Positions 47,774 to 55,984 are shown, counted from the first letter of the stretch. The stretch: 64,000 nt of DNA from Azorhizobium sp943371865 (GCF_943371865.1 NZ_CALRWL010000021.1:21736-85735), one strand, 5' to 3'. The notes: generated from the letters alone by a model not told the origin. Program-made: numbers and translations.

Positions 47774-48793
47774 ATGCGCGTTTATTATGATCGTGATGCC
47801 GACCTGAACCTGATCAAGGGGAAGAAGGTCGTCATCGTCGGCTACGGCAGCCAGGGCCATGCCCATGCGCTGAACCTGCGCGACAGCGGCGTGAAGGACG
47901 TGGTCGTTGCGCTGCGCCCCGGCTCCGCCACCACCAAGAAGGCCGAAGCCGAAGGCTTCAAGGTCATGAGCCCCGCCGACGCCGCCAAGTGGGGCGACGT
48001 GATCATGATGCTCACCCCCGATGAGCTGCAGGCCGACATCTACAAGGAAAGCCTGCACGACAACATGAAGCCCGGCGCGGCGCTGCTGTTCGCCCACGGC
48101 CTCAACATCCACTTCAACTTGATCGAGGCCCGCAAGGATCTCGACGTGCTGATGATCGCCCCCAAGGGCCCCGGGCACACCGTGCGCTCGGAATATCTGC
48201 GTGGCGGCGGCGTGCCGACCCTCATCGCCATCGCGCAGGATGCTTCTGGCAATGCCCATGATCTGGGCCTGTCCTACGCCAGCGCCAATGGCGGCGGCCG
48301 CGCCGGCATCATCGAGACCACCTTCAAGGAAGAGTGCGAGACCGATCTGTTCGGCGAGCAGGTCGTGCTCTGCGGCGGCCTGGTGGAACTGATCCGCGCC
48401 GGCTTCGAGACCCTGGTCGAGGCGGGCTATGCCCCCGAGATGGCCTATTTCGAGTGCCTGCACGAAGTAAAGCTGATCGTCGACCTCATCTATGAGGGCG
48501 GCATCGCCAACATGAACTACTCCATCTCCAACACCGCGGAATATGGCGAATACGTCACCGGCCCGCGCATCATCACCTCCGAGACCAAGGCGGAGATGAA
48601 GCGGGTGCTGACGGACATCCAGTCCGGCAAGTTCACGCGCGACTGGATGCTGGAGAATAAGGTCAGCCAGACCTCGTTCAAGGCCACCCGCGCCCGCGTC
48701 AATGCGCACCCGATCGAAGAAGTGGGCGAGAAGCTGCGCGGCATGATGCCCTGGATCAAGGCCAAGGCCCTGGTGGACAAGACTAAGAACTGA
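47774..48793 (+). CDS. ilvC: Ketol-acid reductoisomerase (class I)
   Basis: IlvC isomerises and reduces acetolactate to dihydroxyisovalerate with NADPH. The 339-residue short-form enzyme has the Rossmann motif VGYGSQGHAHALNLRDSG with a basic/serine loop (LRPGSATTKKAE) that fits NADPH. It also has KGPGHTVRSEYLRGGGVP, and the metal-binding EEC-x-DLFGEQ and SNTAEYGEYVTGP segments. AAGGAAAG precedes the ATG. A strong hairpin follows the stop codon and ends the operon. Confidence 0.96.
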   Translation: MRVYYDRDADLNLIKGKKVVIVGYGSQGHAHALNLRDSGVKDVVVALRPGSATTKKAEAEGFKVMSPADAAKWGDVIMMLTPDELQADIYKESLHDNMKPGAALLFAHGLNIHFNLIEARKDLDVLMIAPKGPGHTVRSEYLRGGGVPTLIAIAQDASGNAHDLGLSYASANGGGRAGIIETTFKEECETDLFGEQVVLCGGLVELIRAGFETLVEAGYAPEMAYFECLHEVKLIVDLIYEGGIANMNYSISNTAEYGEYVTGPRIITSETKAEMKRVLTDIQSGKFTRDWMLENKVSQTSFKATRARVNAHPIEEVGEKLRGMMPWIKAKALVDKTKN

Positions 48794-48802
48794 GGACGGA
48801 CC

Positions 48803-48840
48803 GCGGCCCCTTGGACAACCAAGGGGCCGCTCCCACTTTC
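48803..48840 (+). terminator. Hairpin terminator after ilvC
   Basis: GCGGCCCCTTGG, loop ACAA, CCAAGGGGCCGC forms a perfect 12-bp stem 9 bases after the ilvC stop. It is followed by TCCCACTTTC, so the U-tract is poor, but stem strength and position support a terminator or a 3'-end stabilising element. Confidence 0.7.
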
Positions 48841-48900
48841 TGGCCTGGAGCCGTCGCGTCAAACCTCCTGATGGCTTATGTTTCGCTTGTGGAGGGGCCG

Positions 48901-49308
48901 ATGTCGGACGAGGGAATGCGAGAGACCGCCAGCAGTCTCTTCCTGCGCCTTGATTTCGGCGACGGGCGTCGCCTGGGGCCGGGTAAGATCGCCTTGCTGG
49001 AGGCCATCGGCGCCCACGGCTCCATCGTCGCGGCCGCTAAGGCGCTGGGCATGAGCTATCGCCGGGCTTGGCTGCTGACGGACGAACTGGACCGCATGTT
49101 CGAAGAGCCGGTCATCGTCACCTATCCCGGCCGCCGCGGCACCGGCACCGAAATCACCCCGTTCGGCCAGCGCTTGATCGCGATCTATCGCGCCATGGAA
49201 CGCCAGAGCGCCAAGGCGACGCGTGGAGCGGTGGACGAACTTAATCGGTCGCTCGCGAAGGACTATCAGCCCCGACCAGCCGCAGTGTCGGCGCCAAAGG
49301 CGGGATAG
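48901..49308 (+). CDS. ModE-type winged helix DNA-binding protein without molybdate domain
   Basis: This 135-residue protein matches only the N-terminal LysR-like winged-helix domain of ModE: LGPGKIALLEAIGAHGSIVAAAKALGMSYRRAW, quoted in part as GSIVAAAKALGMSYRRAW. The C-terminal Mop/TOBE molybdate-binding domains are missing, so it cannot sense molybdate in the E. coli manner. Such one-domain forms are common in alphaproteobacteria. The last 68 bases overlap the 3' end of modC on the other strand. It probably regulates the modABC genes beside it. Confidence 0.85.
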   Translation: MSDEGMRETASSLFLRLDFGDGRRLGPGKIALLEAIGAHGSIVAAAKALGMSYRRAWLLTDELDRMFEEPVIVTYPGRRGTGTEITPFGQRLIAIYRAMERQSAKATRGAVDELNRSLAKDYQPRPAAVSAPKAG

Positions 49309-50428
49309 CCGGCGCCATCTGTGCCTCGGCGGGGGCATTCAGGAACAAGGGCGAGCGGGAATCCACCGCAACAGCCTTGATCATCAGCCATACTGGCATG
49401 CCGGGCTCCAGCGCCAGCCGCTCGGCGCTCTCCATGGTCACCAGCGCGCGCAACGTGGCGTGGCCGAGGGTGATGCCCACATCCGCATAGGGGCCTTCCT
49501 CGCGCCGGATCTCGCTCACGATGCCGGACAGGCGATTGGTCACCGACACATCTATGGGCCGAGACAGCGAGATGGCCACGTCGCGGGAGCGCACCCGCGC
49601 GCGGGCGGGGGCGCCCACGGGCAGATCCACCAGGGGAACCCGCAGCTCGCCATCCGGGAAGGCGAGGGTGGACAAGGCATAGCCGGGATCGTGGGCCTTC
49701 ACGGTGCAGTCAAGAATGGTGCCGAGGTCGAACCGCCCGATCACCGGCAGCAATTCCGGACGGGACATCACCTCCGCCACCGGCCCGGCGGCAATGACCC
49801 GTCCATCGATCATGGCGGCCACGGTGTCGGACAGACGCAGCACCTCTTCCAGGGAGTGGCTCACATAGAGGATGGGCAGATGCAACTCATCGCGCAGCCG
49901 CTCCAGATAGGGCAGGATTTCCGCCTTGCGCTGGTCGTCCAGGGCGGCGAGCGGCTCATCCATCAGCAGCAGACGGGGCTGCGACAGCAGGGCCCGACCG
50001 ATGGCCACCCGCTGGCGCTCGCCGCCGGAGAGCGTATGCGGGCGGCGGGCCAGCAGATGGCCGATGCCCAGCATGCTCACCACTGCATCGAAGCCGATCC
50101 GCCGGTCACCGCGCGCGCGGCGCTCGCCATAGCGCAGATTGGTTTCCACCCGCATGTGCGGGAACAGGCGCGCATCCTGGAACACGTAGCCGACGCGGCG
50201 CTGCTCCATGGGCATGTCGATGCCGCGCGCAGCATCGAAGAACACCGCGTCACCGATCCGGATGTGCCCGCTGCCGGGTTTCACGGTGCCGGCGACCATG
50301 TGGATGATGGTGCTCTTGCCCGCGCCGGAGCGTCCGAACAGCGAGGTGACGCCGCGATCCGGGGCGGTGAAGGCCGCCTCCAGGCGAAAGTCCTTGCCGC
50401 GAGCGAGCGTGACGTCGATCTCGATCAT
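49241..50428 (-). CDS. modC: Molybdate ABC transporter ATP-binding protein
   Basis: ModC powers molybdate uptake. The 395-residue ATPase has Walker A GRSGAGKST near residue 33, the signature LSGGERQRVAIGRALL near 130, Walker B LLLMDEPLAALD, and a C-terminal Mop/TOBE domain (NRLSGIVSEIRREEGPYADV) that binds oxyanion. The ATG at 50428 gives MIEIDVTLARG; it overlaps the modB stop by 4 bases. The tail beyond about residue 370 (APTLRLVGADSPSRATD) is poorly conserved and is encoded opposite the end of the ModE-like gene. Confidence 0.94.
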   Translation of the reverse strand: MIEIDVTLARGKDFRLEAAFTAPDRGVTSLFGRSGAGKSTIIHMVAGTVKPGSGHIRIGDAVFFDAARGIDMPMEQRRVGYVFQDARLFPHMRVETNLRYGERRARGDRRIGFDAVVSMLGIGHLLARRPHTLSGGERQRVAIGRALLSQPRLLLMDEPLAALDDQRKAEILPYLERLRDELHLPILYVSHSLEEVLRLSDTVAAMIDGRVIAAGPVAEVMSRPELLPVIGRFDLGTILDCTVKAHDPGYALSTLAFPDGELRVPLVDLPVGAPARARVRSRDVAISLSRPIDVSVTNRLSGIVSEIRREEGPYADVGITLGHATLRALVTMESAERLALEPGMPVWLMIKAVAVDSRSPLFLNAPAEAQMAPAIPPLAPTLRLVGADSPSRATD

Positions 50429-51114
50429 ATACGCCCCAGGGCAATGCGGATGCGCTTGTCGGCAAACTCCGCCAGCATCAGGGCCCCCAGCGCCAGCACG
50501 ATGGAGACCAGGGTCAGGCGCAAGGCGATGGCGTCGCCGTCGGTCATGCTGGTGGCGCTGTAGATCGCCAGCGGAATGGTGCGGGTGATGCCTTCCACGT
50601 TGGAAACGAAGGTGATGGTCGCGCCGAATTCCCCCAGCGCCGAGGCCAGCGAGATCAGCGTCCCGGACAGGATGCCCGGAAGCATCAGGGGCAAAGTGAT
50701 GCTGAAGAACACATCCAGTCGGGTGGCTCCGAGGGTGCGGGCAGCGGTCTCCAGCCCCTGGTCCACCGCGTCCAGCGACAGGCGGATGGCGTTGACCGTG
50801 AGTGGAAACGACACCACTGCGGCCGCTACCGTGGCGCCGGCGGTGGAGAAGATCAGGCGGATGCCGAACCAATGATCGAGGTAGTAGCCCAGCATGCCGC
50901 GGGTGCCCAGCAGCAGCAGGAGAAGGTAGCCGACCACGACCCGCGGCAGGACGAGGGGCAGGTGGACCAGCCCGTCGAACAGCCCCCGCCCCGGAAAGTG
51001 CAGGCGCGAGAGCATGAAGGCGACAAGAACGGCGGGCGGCAGGCTCCAGATGGTGGCCCAGAACGCCACTTGGAGGCTAAGGCGGACAGCCGTCCATTCC
51101 TCCGGGGTGAGCAT
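50425..51114 (-). CDS. modB: Molybdate ABC transporter permease
   Basis: ModB forms the membrane channel of the importer. The 229-residue protein has five to six helices and the EAA-type loop AARTLGATRLDVFFSITLPLMLPGILSG that docks on ModC, quoted in part as AARTLGATRLDVFF. It begins LTPEEWTAVRLSLQVAFWAT, typical of ModB. It lies 82 bases after modA and overlaps modC by 4 bases. Confidence 0.95.
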   Translation of the reverse strand: MLTPEEWTAVRLSLQVAFWATIWSLPPAVLVAFMLSRLHFPGRGLFDGLVHLPLVLPRVVVGYLLLLLLGTRGMLGYYLDHWFGIRLIFSTAGATVAAAVVSFPLTVNAIRLSLDAVDQGLETAARTLGATRLDVFFSITLPLMLPGILSGTLISLASALGEFGATITFVSNVEGITRTIPLAIYSATSMTDGDAIALRLTLVSIVLALGALMLAEFADKRIRIALGRI

Positions 51115-51196
51115 GCGGCGACGTTCCTAATGCGTGCAGATGATGACGGTGGAGCTTACGCCGGTGCGATGCCGGGCGCGAAGGCCCGGCATCGGC

Positions 51197-52015
51197 TCAT
51201 TTCACGGTGAAACCATATTTCGCATAGACCGCCTTGGCGTCGGCGCCTTGCAGATAGGCGAAGAACGCTTTGGCGGCGAGCGTGTCATTTCCCTTTACCA
51301 GGGCAAAGGGGTAGACGACAGGTTCATGGCTGTCCGCCGGGAAGGTTCCGGCCACCACGATATTCTTGGCAATGGCGGCATCGGTCGCATAGACGATGCC
51401 GGCGGCCGCTTCCCCCCGCTCCACCAGCGCGAGCGCGGCGCGCACGCTCTCGGCGCCCACGAGGCGCGGGCGCACCTTGTCCCAGAGGCCCAGCTTGGTC
51501 AGCGCGGCTTTGGCATAGACGCCCACGGGCACACTCTCGGGAATGCCGGTGACCAGTTTTCCGTCTTTGCCCAGGAGCGCATCGATGTCGAGGTTCGGCC
51601 CGATGGTGACCTGCTTGGGGGCGCTGGCCGGAACGATCAGCACCAGCGAGTTTCCCACCAGCGGAATGCGGGTGTCCTTGACGATCAGGTTGCGGGTTTC
51701 CAGATAGTCCATCCAGCGATTATCCGCTGAAATGAACACATTGGCTGGTGCTCCGCTCTCCACCTGTTTGGCAAGATCCGACGAGGAGGCAAAGGAATAG
51801 CGGACGGGAACGCCAGTCTTGGCGGTATAGGCCTTGCCGAGATCCTGCAGCGCGTTGGTCATGCTGGCAGCGGCAAAGACCGTGATCGGCTCCTGCGCCC
51901 GCGCCGGCTGGATCGCGGCCGGGGCCAAGCTGGCGGCGAGCGCGCCGGCGAGGATCAGGCGCCGGGACACCTGTCGTGGAGCCGCCTGGAAGAAACTGGA
52001 CATGAGACGAGACAT
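51197..52015 (-). CDS. modA: Molybdate-binding periplasmic protein
   Basis: ModA captures molybdate in the periplasm. The 272-residue precursor has a signal peptide with a twin arginine (SRRLILAGALAASLAPAA) ending at ARA-QE. The mature protein has ITVFAAASMTNALQDLGKAY, FASSSDLAKQVESGAPANVF, and the binding-site tyrosine region GIVYATDAAIA. GGAGG lies 5 bases upstream of the ATG at 52015. A TATA-rich palindrome upstream may be the regulator's site. Confidence 0.94.
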   Translation of the reverse strand: MSRLMSSFFQAAPRQVSRRLILAGALAASLAPAAIQPARAQEPITVFAAASMTNALQDLGKAYTAKTGVPVRYSFASSSDLAKQVESGAPANVFISADNRWMDYLETRNLIVKDTRIPLVGNSLVLIVPASAPKQVTIGPNLDIDALLGKDGKLVTGIPESVPVGVYAKAALTKLGLWDKVRPRLVGAESVRAALALVERGEAAAGIVYATDAAIAKNIVVAGTFPADSHEPVVYPFALVKGNDTLAAKAFFAYLQGADAKAVYAKYGFTVK

Positions 52016-52040
52016 GAAGACCTCCGGGTATCCTATGTCT

Positions 52041-52059
52041 CGTCATATATAGCATGTCG
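52041..52059 (-). promoter_or_regulatory. Candidate Mo-box / promoter element upstream of modA
   Basis: The element CGTCATATATAGCATGTCG lies 25-44 bases before the modA start and stands out as AT-rich in a GC-rich region. Its minus-strand form GCTATATATGACGA resembles half-sites of the ModE operator (CGcTATATA / TATATAaCG), but the two halves are fused rather than spaced by about 6 bases. It might equally be the -10 region of the modA promoter. Confidence 0.35.
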
Positions 52060-52102
52060 CAGCGGGACCACTGCCGAAGCGTCGCAGGCAAATTCGCTGC
52101 GG

Positions 52103-52399
52103 CTATTTGGGCTGGATCGATTCCCCGACCGCCGGGGGCGGGATCACCGGCGTGGTGCCGGTGTCGGGGGCCGGCACATGCATGTCCGGATCGACATCGC
52201 GTGTCGGTGGAATGACCCCGTTATGGCGTTGCATCTGGTCACTGAGGGTTTCGCCGGGGCGCATATCCGGCACGGCCGGCGGCGGAACGGTGGGGCCGGG
52301 GGCGGTGGGAGGCCGGGTGTCGCCCATCTGGGCGACCGCTTGGCCGGGGGCTGCCCACAGCACCGCGCACAAGGGCAGGATCAGCATGGATTTCGGCAT
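52103..52399 (-). CDS. Small exported proline-rich protein
   Basis: This 98-residue protein has a signal peptide (LILPLCAVLWAAPGQAVAQ) and a Pro-rich mature part containing PDMRPGETLSDQMQRHNGVI and DPDMHVPAPDTGTTPVIPPP. I recognise this pattern from small uncharacterised envelope proteins in Hyphomicrobiales, but no function is known. The ATG at 52399 is directly before the signal sequence; a longer upstream frame has no signal-like start. It lies upstream of modA in the opposite sense of the ModE gene. Confidence 0.7.
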   Translation of the reverse strand: MPKSMLILPLCAVLWAAPGQAVAQMGDTRPPTAPGPTVPPPAVPDMRPGETLSDQMQRHNGVIPPTRDVDPDMHVPAPDTGTTPVIPPPAVGESIQPK

Positions 52400-52524
52400 G
52401 GGCGGGTCTCCGGTGGCGGCGATCCCCGTCGGCGCCGCTATGGCGCGCCCGGCGCCCCCTGCGGGGCGAGTGGGGATCAATGGCCTTGAGACCACCTAAC
52501 CTTCCGCTCCGGCACCCTGTTCCT

Positions 52525-53049
52525 TCACCAGCCGAACATCTTCATCGCGGCGCCGCCGGGCGCCAGCATCACAAAGGCCCAGAGTCCGGCGCTGCCCACA
52601 TTGGCTAACTGGAACGGCACCTGCCGCATGGCCAGGACCCCGGCAATCAAGGGGACCACGGCGCGGGCGGGGCCGAAGAAGCGGCCGATGGCCACGCTCC
52701 AGACGCCGAAGCGGGCAAAGAAGGCCTCGCCGACGATTAGCAGGTCCGGACGGCGCGAGAGCGGCCAGACCGTCCGCGCGCCGTCCTTGAAATAAAAGCC
52801 GAACGCATAGGAAATCGTGTCACCCACTACGGCTCCTGCCGCTGCGGCGAACCACACCGGCCAGAATGCAATCCCGCTGGCTTCAATCAGGGCACCGACC
52901 CCCAGCAGCAGGACGGTGGCAGGAATGAAAAGCGAGATCACCGCGAGCGATTCCCCCAAGGCCAGGGCGAAGACGAGGGGGACGGTCCATTGCTGATGCT
53001 GCTGAACAAAAGCCAGTGTCTGTGAAACCAGAGAGCCGAAATCGAGCAT
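52525..53049 (-). CDS. DedA family membrane protein
   Basis: This 174-residue DedA/SNARE-associated (VTT) protein has membrane segments beginning WTVPLVFALALGESLAVIS, the family motif GAVVGDTISYAFGFYF, and GRFFGPARAVVPLIAG with the conserved arginine. DedA proteins are implicated in lipid flipping and envelope homeostasis. At 174 residues it is at the short end of the family (about 200), and the C-terminal helix is cut close. The ATG at 53049 has GGAGG 4 bases upstream. Confidence 0.85.
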   Translation of the reverse strand: MLDFGSLVSQTLAFVQQHQQWTVPLVFALALGESLAVISLFIPATVLLLGVGALIEASGIAFWPVWFAAAAGAVVGDTISYAFGFYFKDGARTVWPLSRRPDLLIVGEAFFARFGVWSVAIGRFFGPARAVVPLIAGVLAMRQVPFQLANVGSAGLWAFVMLAPGGAAMKMFGW

Positions 53050-53418
53050 GCCACCTCCATCCGCCCCTATCTCGGTGGCGCGGGGCAGGGATGCAAGGGA
53101 AGCATGCGACATGCGATGCATCGTTCTGCCGCAGTCGATCAGCCGGCGAGAAACATCCCATGTTTCGCGACGCAGCACCAAATGCCTTGAATTGACCATG
53201 GATCTGGGCCATATGGCGGATCGCAGCGATCAAGACGCCCTCCCAAGGTGTCTCTCGGGTCGCTCTCGGGCCGCGTAGCGGAAACCGCCCAGGAGACAGG
53301 ACCGCAGGAAGTCCTCGGTGTCTCCCACGGCTTCGGCCCGATCCTCATCCGACCGATTGCGACAGCCCAGGCCACGCGGGGTGTCAAAAACCCTCGCGAT
53401 AGCGCACGACGCCCCTAG
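53050..53418. other. Divergent intergenic region DedA / DEAD-box helicase
   Basis: No gene is convincing in this 369-base gap. A weak promoter-like pair TTGAAT (53187-53192) and CATATG (53210-53215), 17 bases apart, could drive the helicase and would leave a 5' untranslated leader of about 200 bases. Long leaders are usual for cold-induced helicase genes. Confidence 0.4.
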
Positions 53419-55002
53419 ATGCGGCGCCGGCGGCTCTCGCCGCATGAAAGACAGAGCTTGATCTCTTTTGCTGAACTCGGCCTTGCCGAGCCTATCGTCC
53501 GTGCGCTCACCGAAGAGCAGCACATCACTCCGACGCCGATCCAGGCGCAGGCCATTCCCAGCGTTCTCGCCGGCAAGGATCTGATCGGCATCGCCCAGAC
53601 GGGCACCGGCAAGACCGCCGCTTTCGCCCTCCCGATCCTCGATCACCTGTCCCGCAACCCGAAGCGCGTCGAGCCCAAGAGCGTTCGCGTTCTGGTGCTG
53701 TCGCCGACTCGCGAGTTGTCCGGCCAGATCCTGGATAATTTCGACAAGTTCGGTCGCCATATTCGCCTGTCGACCACGCTGGCCATCGGCGGCGTTCCCA
53801 TGGGTCGCCAGATCCGCGCCTTGCAGCGCGGCGTCGACGTCCTGGTCGCCACCCCCGGTCGCCTGATGGACTTGGTTGAGAACAACGCGGTCCGGCTTGA
53901 TGCCGTGGAAGTGTTCGTGCTCGACGAAGCCGACCAGATGCTGGACATGGGCTTCGTCCATGCCATCCGCGCGGTGATCCGTCGCCTGCCGGCCAAGCGC
54001 CACAATCTGTTCTTCTCGGCCACCATGCCGGGCGCCATTGCCGAACTGGCCGGCTCCATGCTGCGCAATCCGGTGACCGTGGCTGTCACCCCGGTGGCGA
54101 AGACTGCCGATCGGGTCGATCAGCGCGTGATCCTGGTGGAGAAGGGCAACAAGCCTCAGCTGCTGGCGGAGATCCTCAAGGCTGAGGAAATCGACCGGGC
54201 GCTGGTGTTCACCCGCACCAAGCATGGCGCCGACAAGGTGGTGCAGGCTCTGGCCCGCGCCGGTGTTGCCGCCGAAGCCATCCATGGCAACAAGTCGCAG
54301 AACCAGCGTGACCGTGTGCTCGCGGCCTTCCGCGAAGGCACCATCCGCACCCTGGTGGCCACCGACATCGCCGCCCGCGGCATCGATGTCACCGGCATCA
54401 GCCATGTGGTAAATTTCGACCTGCCGAACGTGCCCGAATCCTATGTGCATCGGATTGGGCGCACGGCGCGCGCCGGACGTGAAGGCATCGCCATCTCGTT
54501 CTGCGACGGCGAGGAGCGGGCGTACCTGCGGTCGATCGAAAAGCTGATCCGCATGGCGCTTCCGACCACGGATCGTCGCGGTGAGGCGCGCCGTGAACTG
54601 CCGCCGCTGGCCGGCGAAGCCGCCGAAGCTGCCCATCGCCGTGGTGGCCGCCCCCAGGGTGACCGTCCGCGCGGCGAGCGCAGCAGCCAGGGTCCGCGCT
54701 CGCGTGGTCCGGGTGCGGCGGACGGCCGCAAGACCGACGGTGGACGCTCGCATGAGGGCCGTTCACACGAAGGCCGTACCCATGAGGGTCGTACCCATGA
54801 GGGCCGCTCCCATGAAGGTCGCGGCGCGGGTGCAGGGTCCGCTGGACGCAGTGCAGAGGCGCCCCGGCAGGATCGCAGTGCGCGGGCCCCGGGTGGCCAG
54901 CGCACGCAGAGCCCCGAGATCGGGGCTGTGGGTTTCATGCGGTCGGCGGCTCCCGCCCGCAGCGATAAGCCGGGTCCGGCGCTGAAGCGGCCGATCCGCT
55001 GA
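53419..55002 (+). CDS. DEAD-box RNA helicase, RhlE type
   Basis: This 527-residue ATP-dependent RNA helicase acts in ribosome assembly and cold adaptation. It has the Q motif FAELGLAEPIVRAL with PTPIQAQAIP, Walker A AQTGTGKTAAF, DEAD in VFVLDEADQMLDMGF, SAT, and motif VI HRIGRTARAG. After about residue 375 comes a basic Arg/Gly tail with five tandem R-S/T-H-E-G pentapeptides. The start is uncertain. ATG 53419 adds 13 residues before the conserved ISFAELGL; a TTG at 53458 matches the usual family start better. infA follows after 24 bases. Confidence 0.92.
   Translation: MRRRRLSPHERQSLISFAELGLAEPIVRALTEEQHITPTPIQAQAIPSVLAGKDLIGIAQTGTGKTAAFALPILDHLSRNPKRVEPKSVRVLVLSPTRELSGQILDNFDKFGRHIRLSTTLAIGGVPMGRQIRALQRGVDVLVATPGRLMDLVENNAVRLDAVEVFVLDEADQMLDMGFVHAIRAVIRRLPAKRHNLFFSATMPGAIAELAGSMLRNPVTVAVTPVAKTADRVDQRVILVEKGNKPQLLAEILKAEEIDRALVFTRTKHGADKVVQALARAGVAAEAIHGNKSQNQRDRVLAAFREGTIRTLVATDIAARGIDVTGISHVVNFDLPNVPESYVHRIGRTARAGREGIAISFCDGEERAYLRSIEKLIRMALPTTDRRGEARRELPPLAGEAAEAAHRRGGRPQGDRPRGERSSQGPRSRGPGAADGRKTDGGRSHEGRSHEGRTHEGRTHEGRSHEGRGAGAGSAGRSAEAPRQDRSARAPGGQRTQSPEIGAVGFMRSAAPARSDKPGPALKRPIR
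54745..54819 (+). repeat. Five tandem 15-bp coding repeats in the helicase tail
   Basis: Five in-frame copies of a 15-base unit of the form CGY-TCN/ACC-CAY-GAR-GGY encode R-S/T-H-E-G each. The third and fourth copies are nearly identical at the DNA level and the others differ mainly at third positions. Copy number may vary between strains. Confidence 0.9.
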
Positions 55003-55026
55003 TATTTGGGGACTGGAGAAGACTAT

Positions 55027-55302
55027 ATGGCGAAGGAAGAACTGCTGGAGTTCGAAGGAACGGTGACGGAAGTCCTGCCCGACGGCAACTTCCGCGTACG
55101 GCTCGATAACGATCATCAGATCCTGGCCTATGCGGCCGGTAAGATGAAGAAGAACCGCATCCGCACCATCGAAGGGGATCGGGTCGTGGTGGAAATGTCC
55201 CCCTACGATCTTGATCGCGGTCGCATCAATTTCCGCCACAAGGCGGAAGGCAACGCTCCGCCTCCCGGCGCTCGGCGCCAGCAGAACTTCCGTCGTCGTT
55301 GA
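55027..55302 (+). CDS. infA: Translation initiation factor IF-1, extended form
   Basis: IF-1 binds the ribosomal A site during initiation and has an S1/OB fold. The 91-residue product has MAKEELLEFEGTVTEVLPDG, FRVRLDNDHQILAYAAGKMK and VEMSPYDLDRGRINFRHK. It exceeds the standard 72 residues by a ~20-residue Pro/Arg tail (NAPPPGARRQQNFRRR). GGAG lies about 8 bases upstream of ATG 55027. Its place 24 bases after the helicase gene suggests a cold-linked IF-1 paralogue; a second standard infA is probably elsewhere. Confidence 0.92.
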   Translation: MAKEELLEFEGTVTEVLPDGNFRVRLDNDHQILAYAAGKMKKNRIRTIEGDRVVVEMSPYDLDRGRINFRHKAEGNAPPPGARRQQNFRRR

Positions 55303-55383
55303 TTGCGACAACTGTGGCGCGCACGTTGCGCGCCACGTGTCAGTGCCGCCCGCGGGTTTGACCGGCGGGATCGGCTCGAGAAC

Positions 55384-55408
55384 GGCCGGGCTTTGTCCCG
55401 GCCTTTTT
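55384..55408 (+). terminator. Intrinsic terminator after infA
   Basis: GGCCGGG, loop CTTTGT, CCCGGCC forms a perfect 7-bp stem followed directly by TTTTT. It lies about 80 bases downstream of infA and would end the helicase-infA transcript. Confidence 0.9.
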
Positions 55409-55464
55409 CGTTCAATGGGCTGTTTGCACCAACGGGTGCGCCACGCGCCGCGCGGGCGCGCGCG

Positions 55465-55812
55465 TCAGATCGCGGTGCTGGGCACGTCGAGGATGAGCTC
55501 CAGCACTGTGTCGATGGCTTCGATCACGATGCGGCGGCGCAGAATGAACAGGTCGTGCCGGGTTGATTCCGACAGGCCGATGCGGTCTCCCGGCAGCAGC
55601 GCCGCGTGCAGCCCATCCGCGCGCTCCATCAGCAGGCTCAAACGTTTGCTGAGGCCCGCCTGCAAAACATGAGCCCGCGCGCCCTGGGTCAGAACGATCC
55701 GCACGCGCAGGCTGGTGGCCGCCTTCTGCGGATGCGCTCGATGCTCAATGCGGTCGTCCAGCGGTGCGGGCATCGACAGGGGCGATTGCGGATGAAAGGG
55801 CATGATACGCAT
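55465..55812 (-). CDS. Hypothetical protein
   Basis: This 115-residue protein has an unstructured N-terminus (~35 residues) and a helical C-terminal part: VRIVLTQGARAHVLQAGLSK, then RADGLHAALLPGDRIGLSES, then HDLFILRRRIVIEAIDTVLE. It has no signal peptide or membrane helix. I do not recognise the family. Starts at 55812, 55803 and 55773 are all possible. Codon pattern and lack of a competing frame support it as real. It is divergent from the ABC transporter genes. Confidence 0.6.
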   Translation of the reverse strand: MRIMPFHPQSPLSMPAPLDDRIEHRAHPQKAATSLRVRIVLTQGARAHVLQAGLSKRLSLLMERADGLHAALLPGDRIGLSESTRHDLFILRRRIVIEAIDTVLELILDVPSTAI

Positions 55813-55984
55813 CTATCATAAGTTGGTTGTGCGGTCAGTCGCCCTCATGCCTCCGGTAAGGCCACATGGCATTGAGCCACCACATGAAATGATCCTATCC
55901 CCCGGTCCGGCTTGCGTCGGGCGCGCGGGCCGCTACCCTCGCCGGAAATAAGGCTCCGGGGAACCCGGATTGGCGGGAGGATCA

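Noticed and set aside
55813..55984. Possible TPP-type riboswitch ahead of the NitT/TauT importer
   Set aside because: The binding protein belongs to a family that includes thiamine-precursor binders, but the conserved CTGAGA and ACCTGA elements of the THI box are absent.
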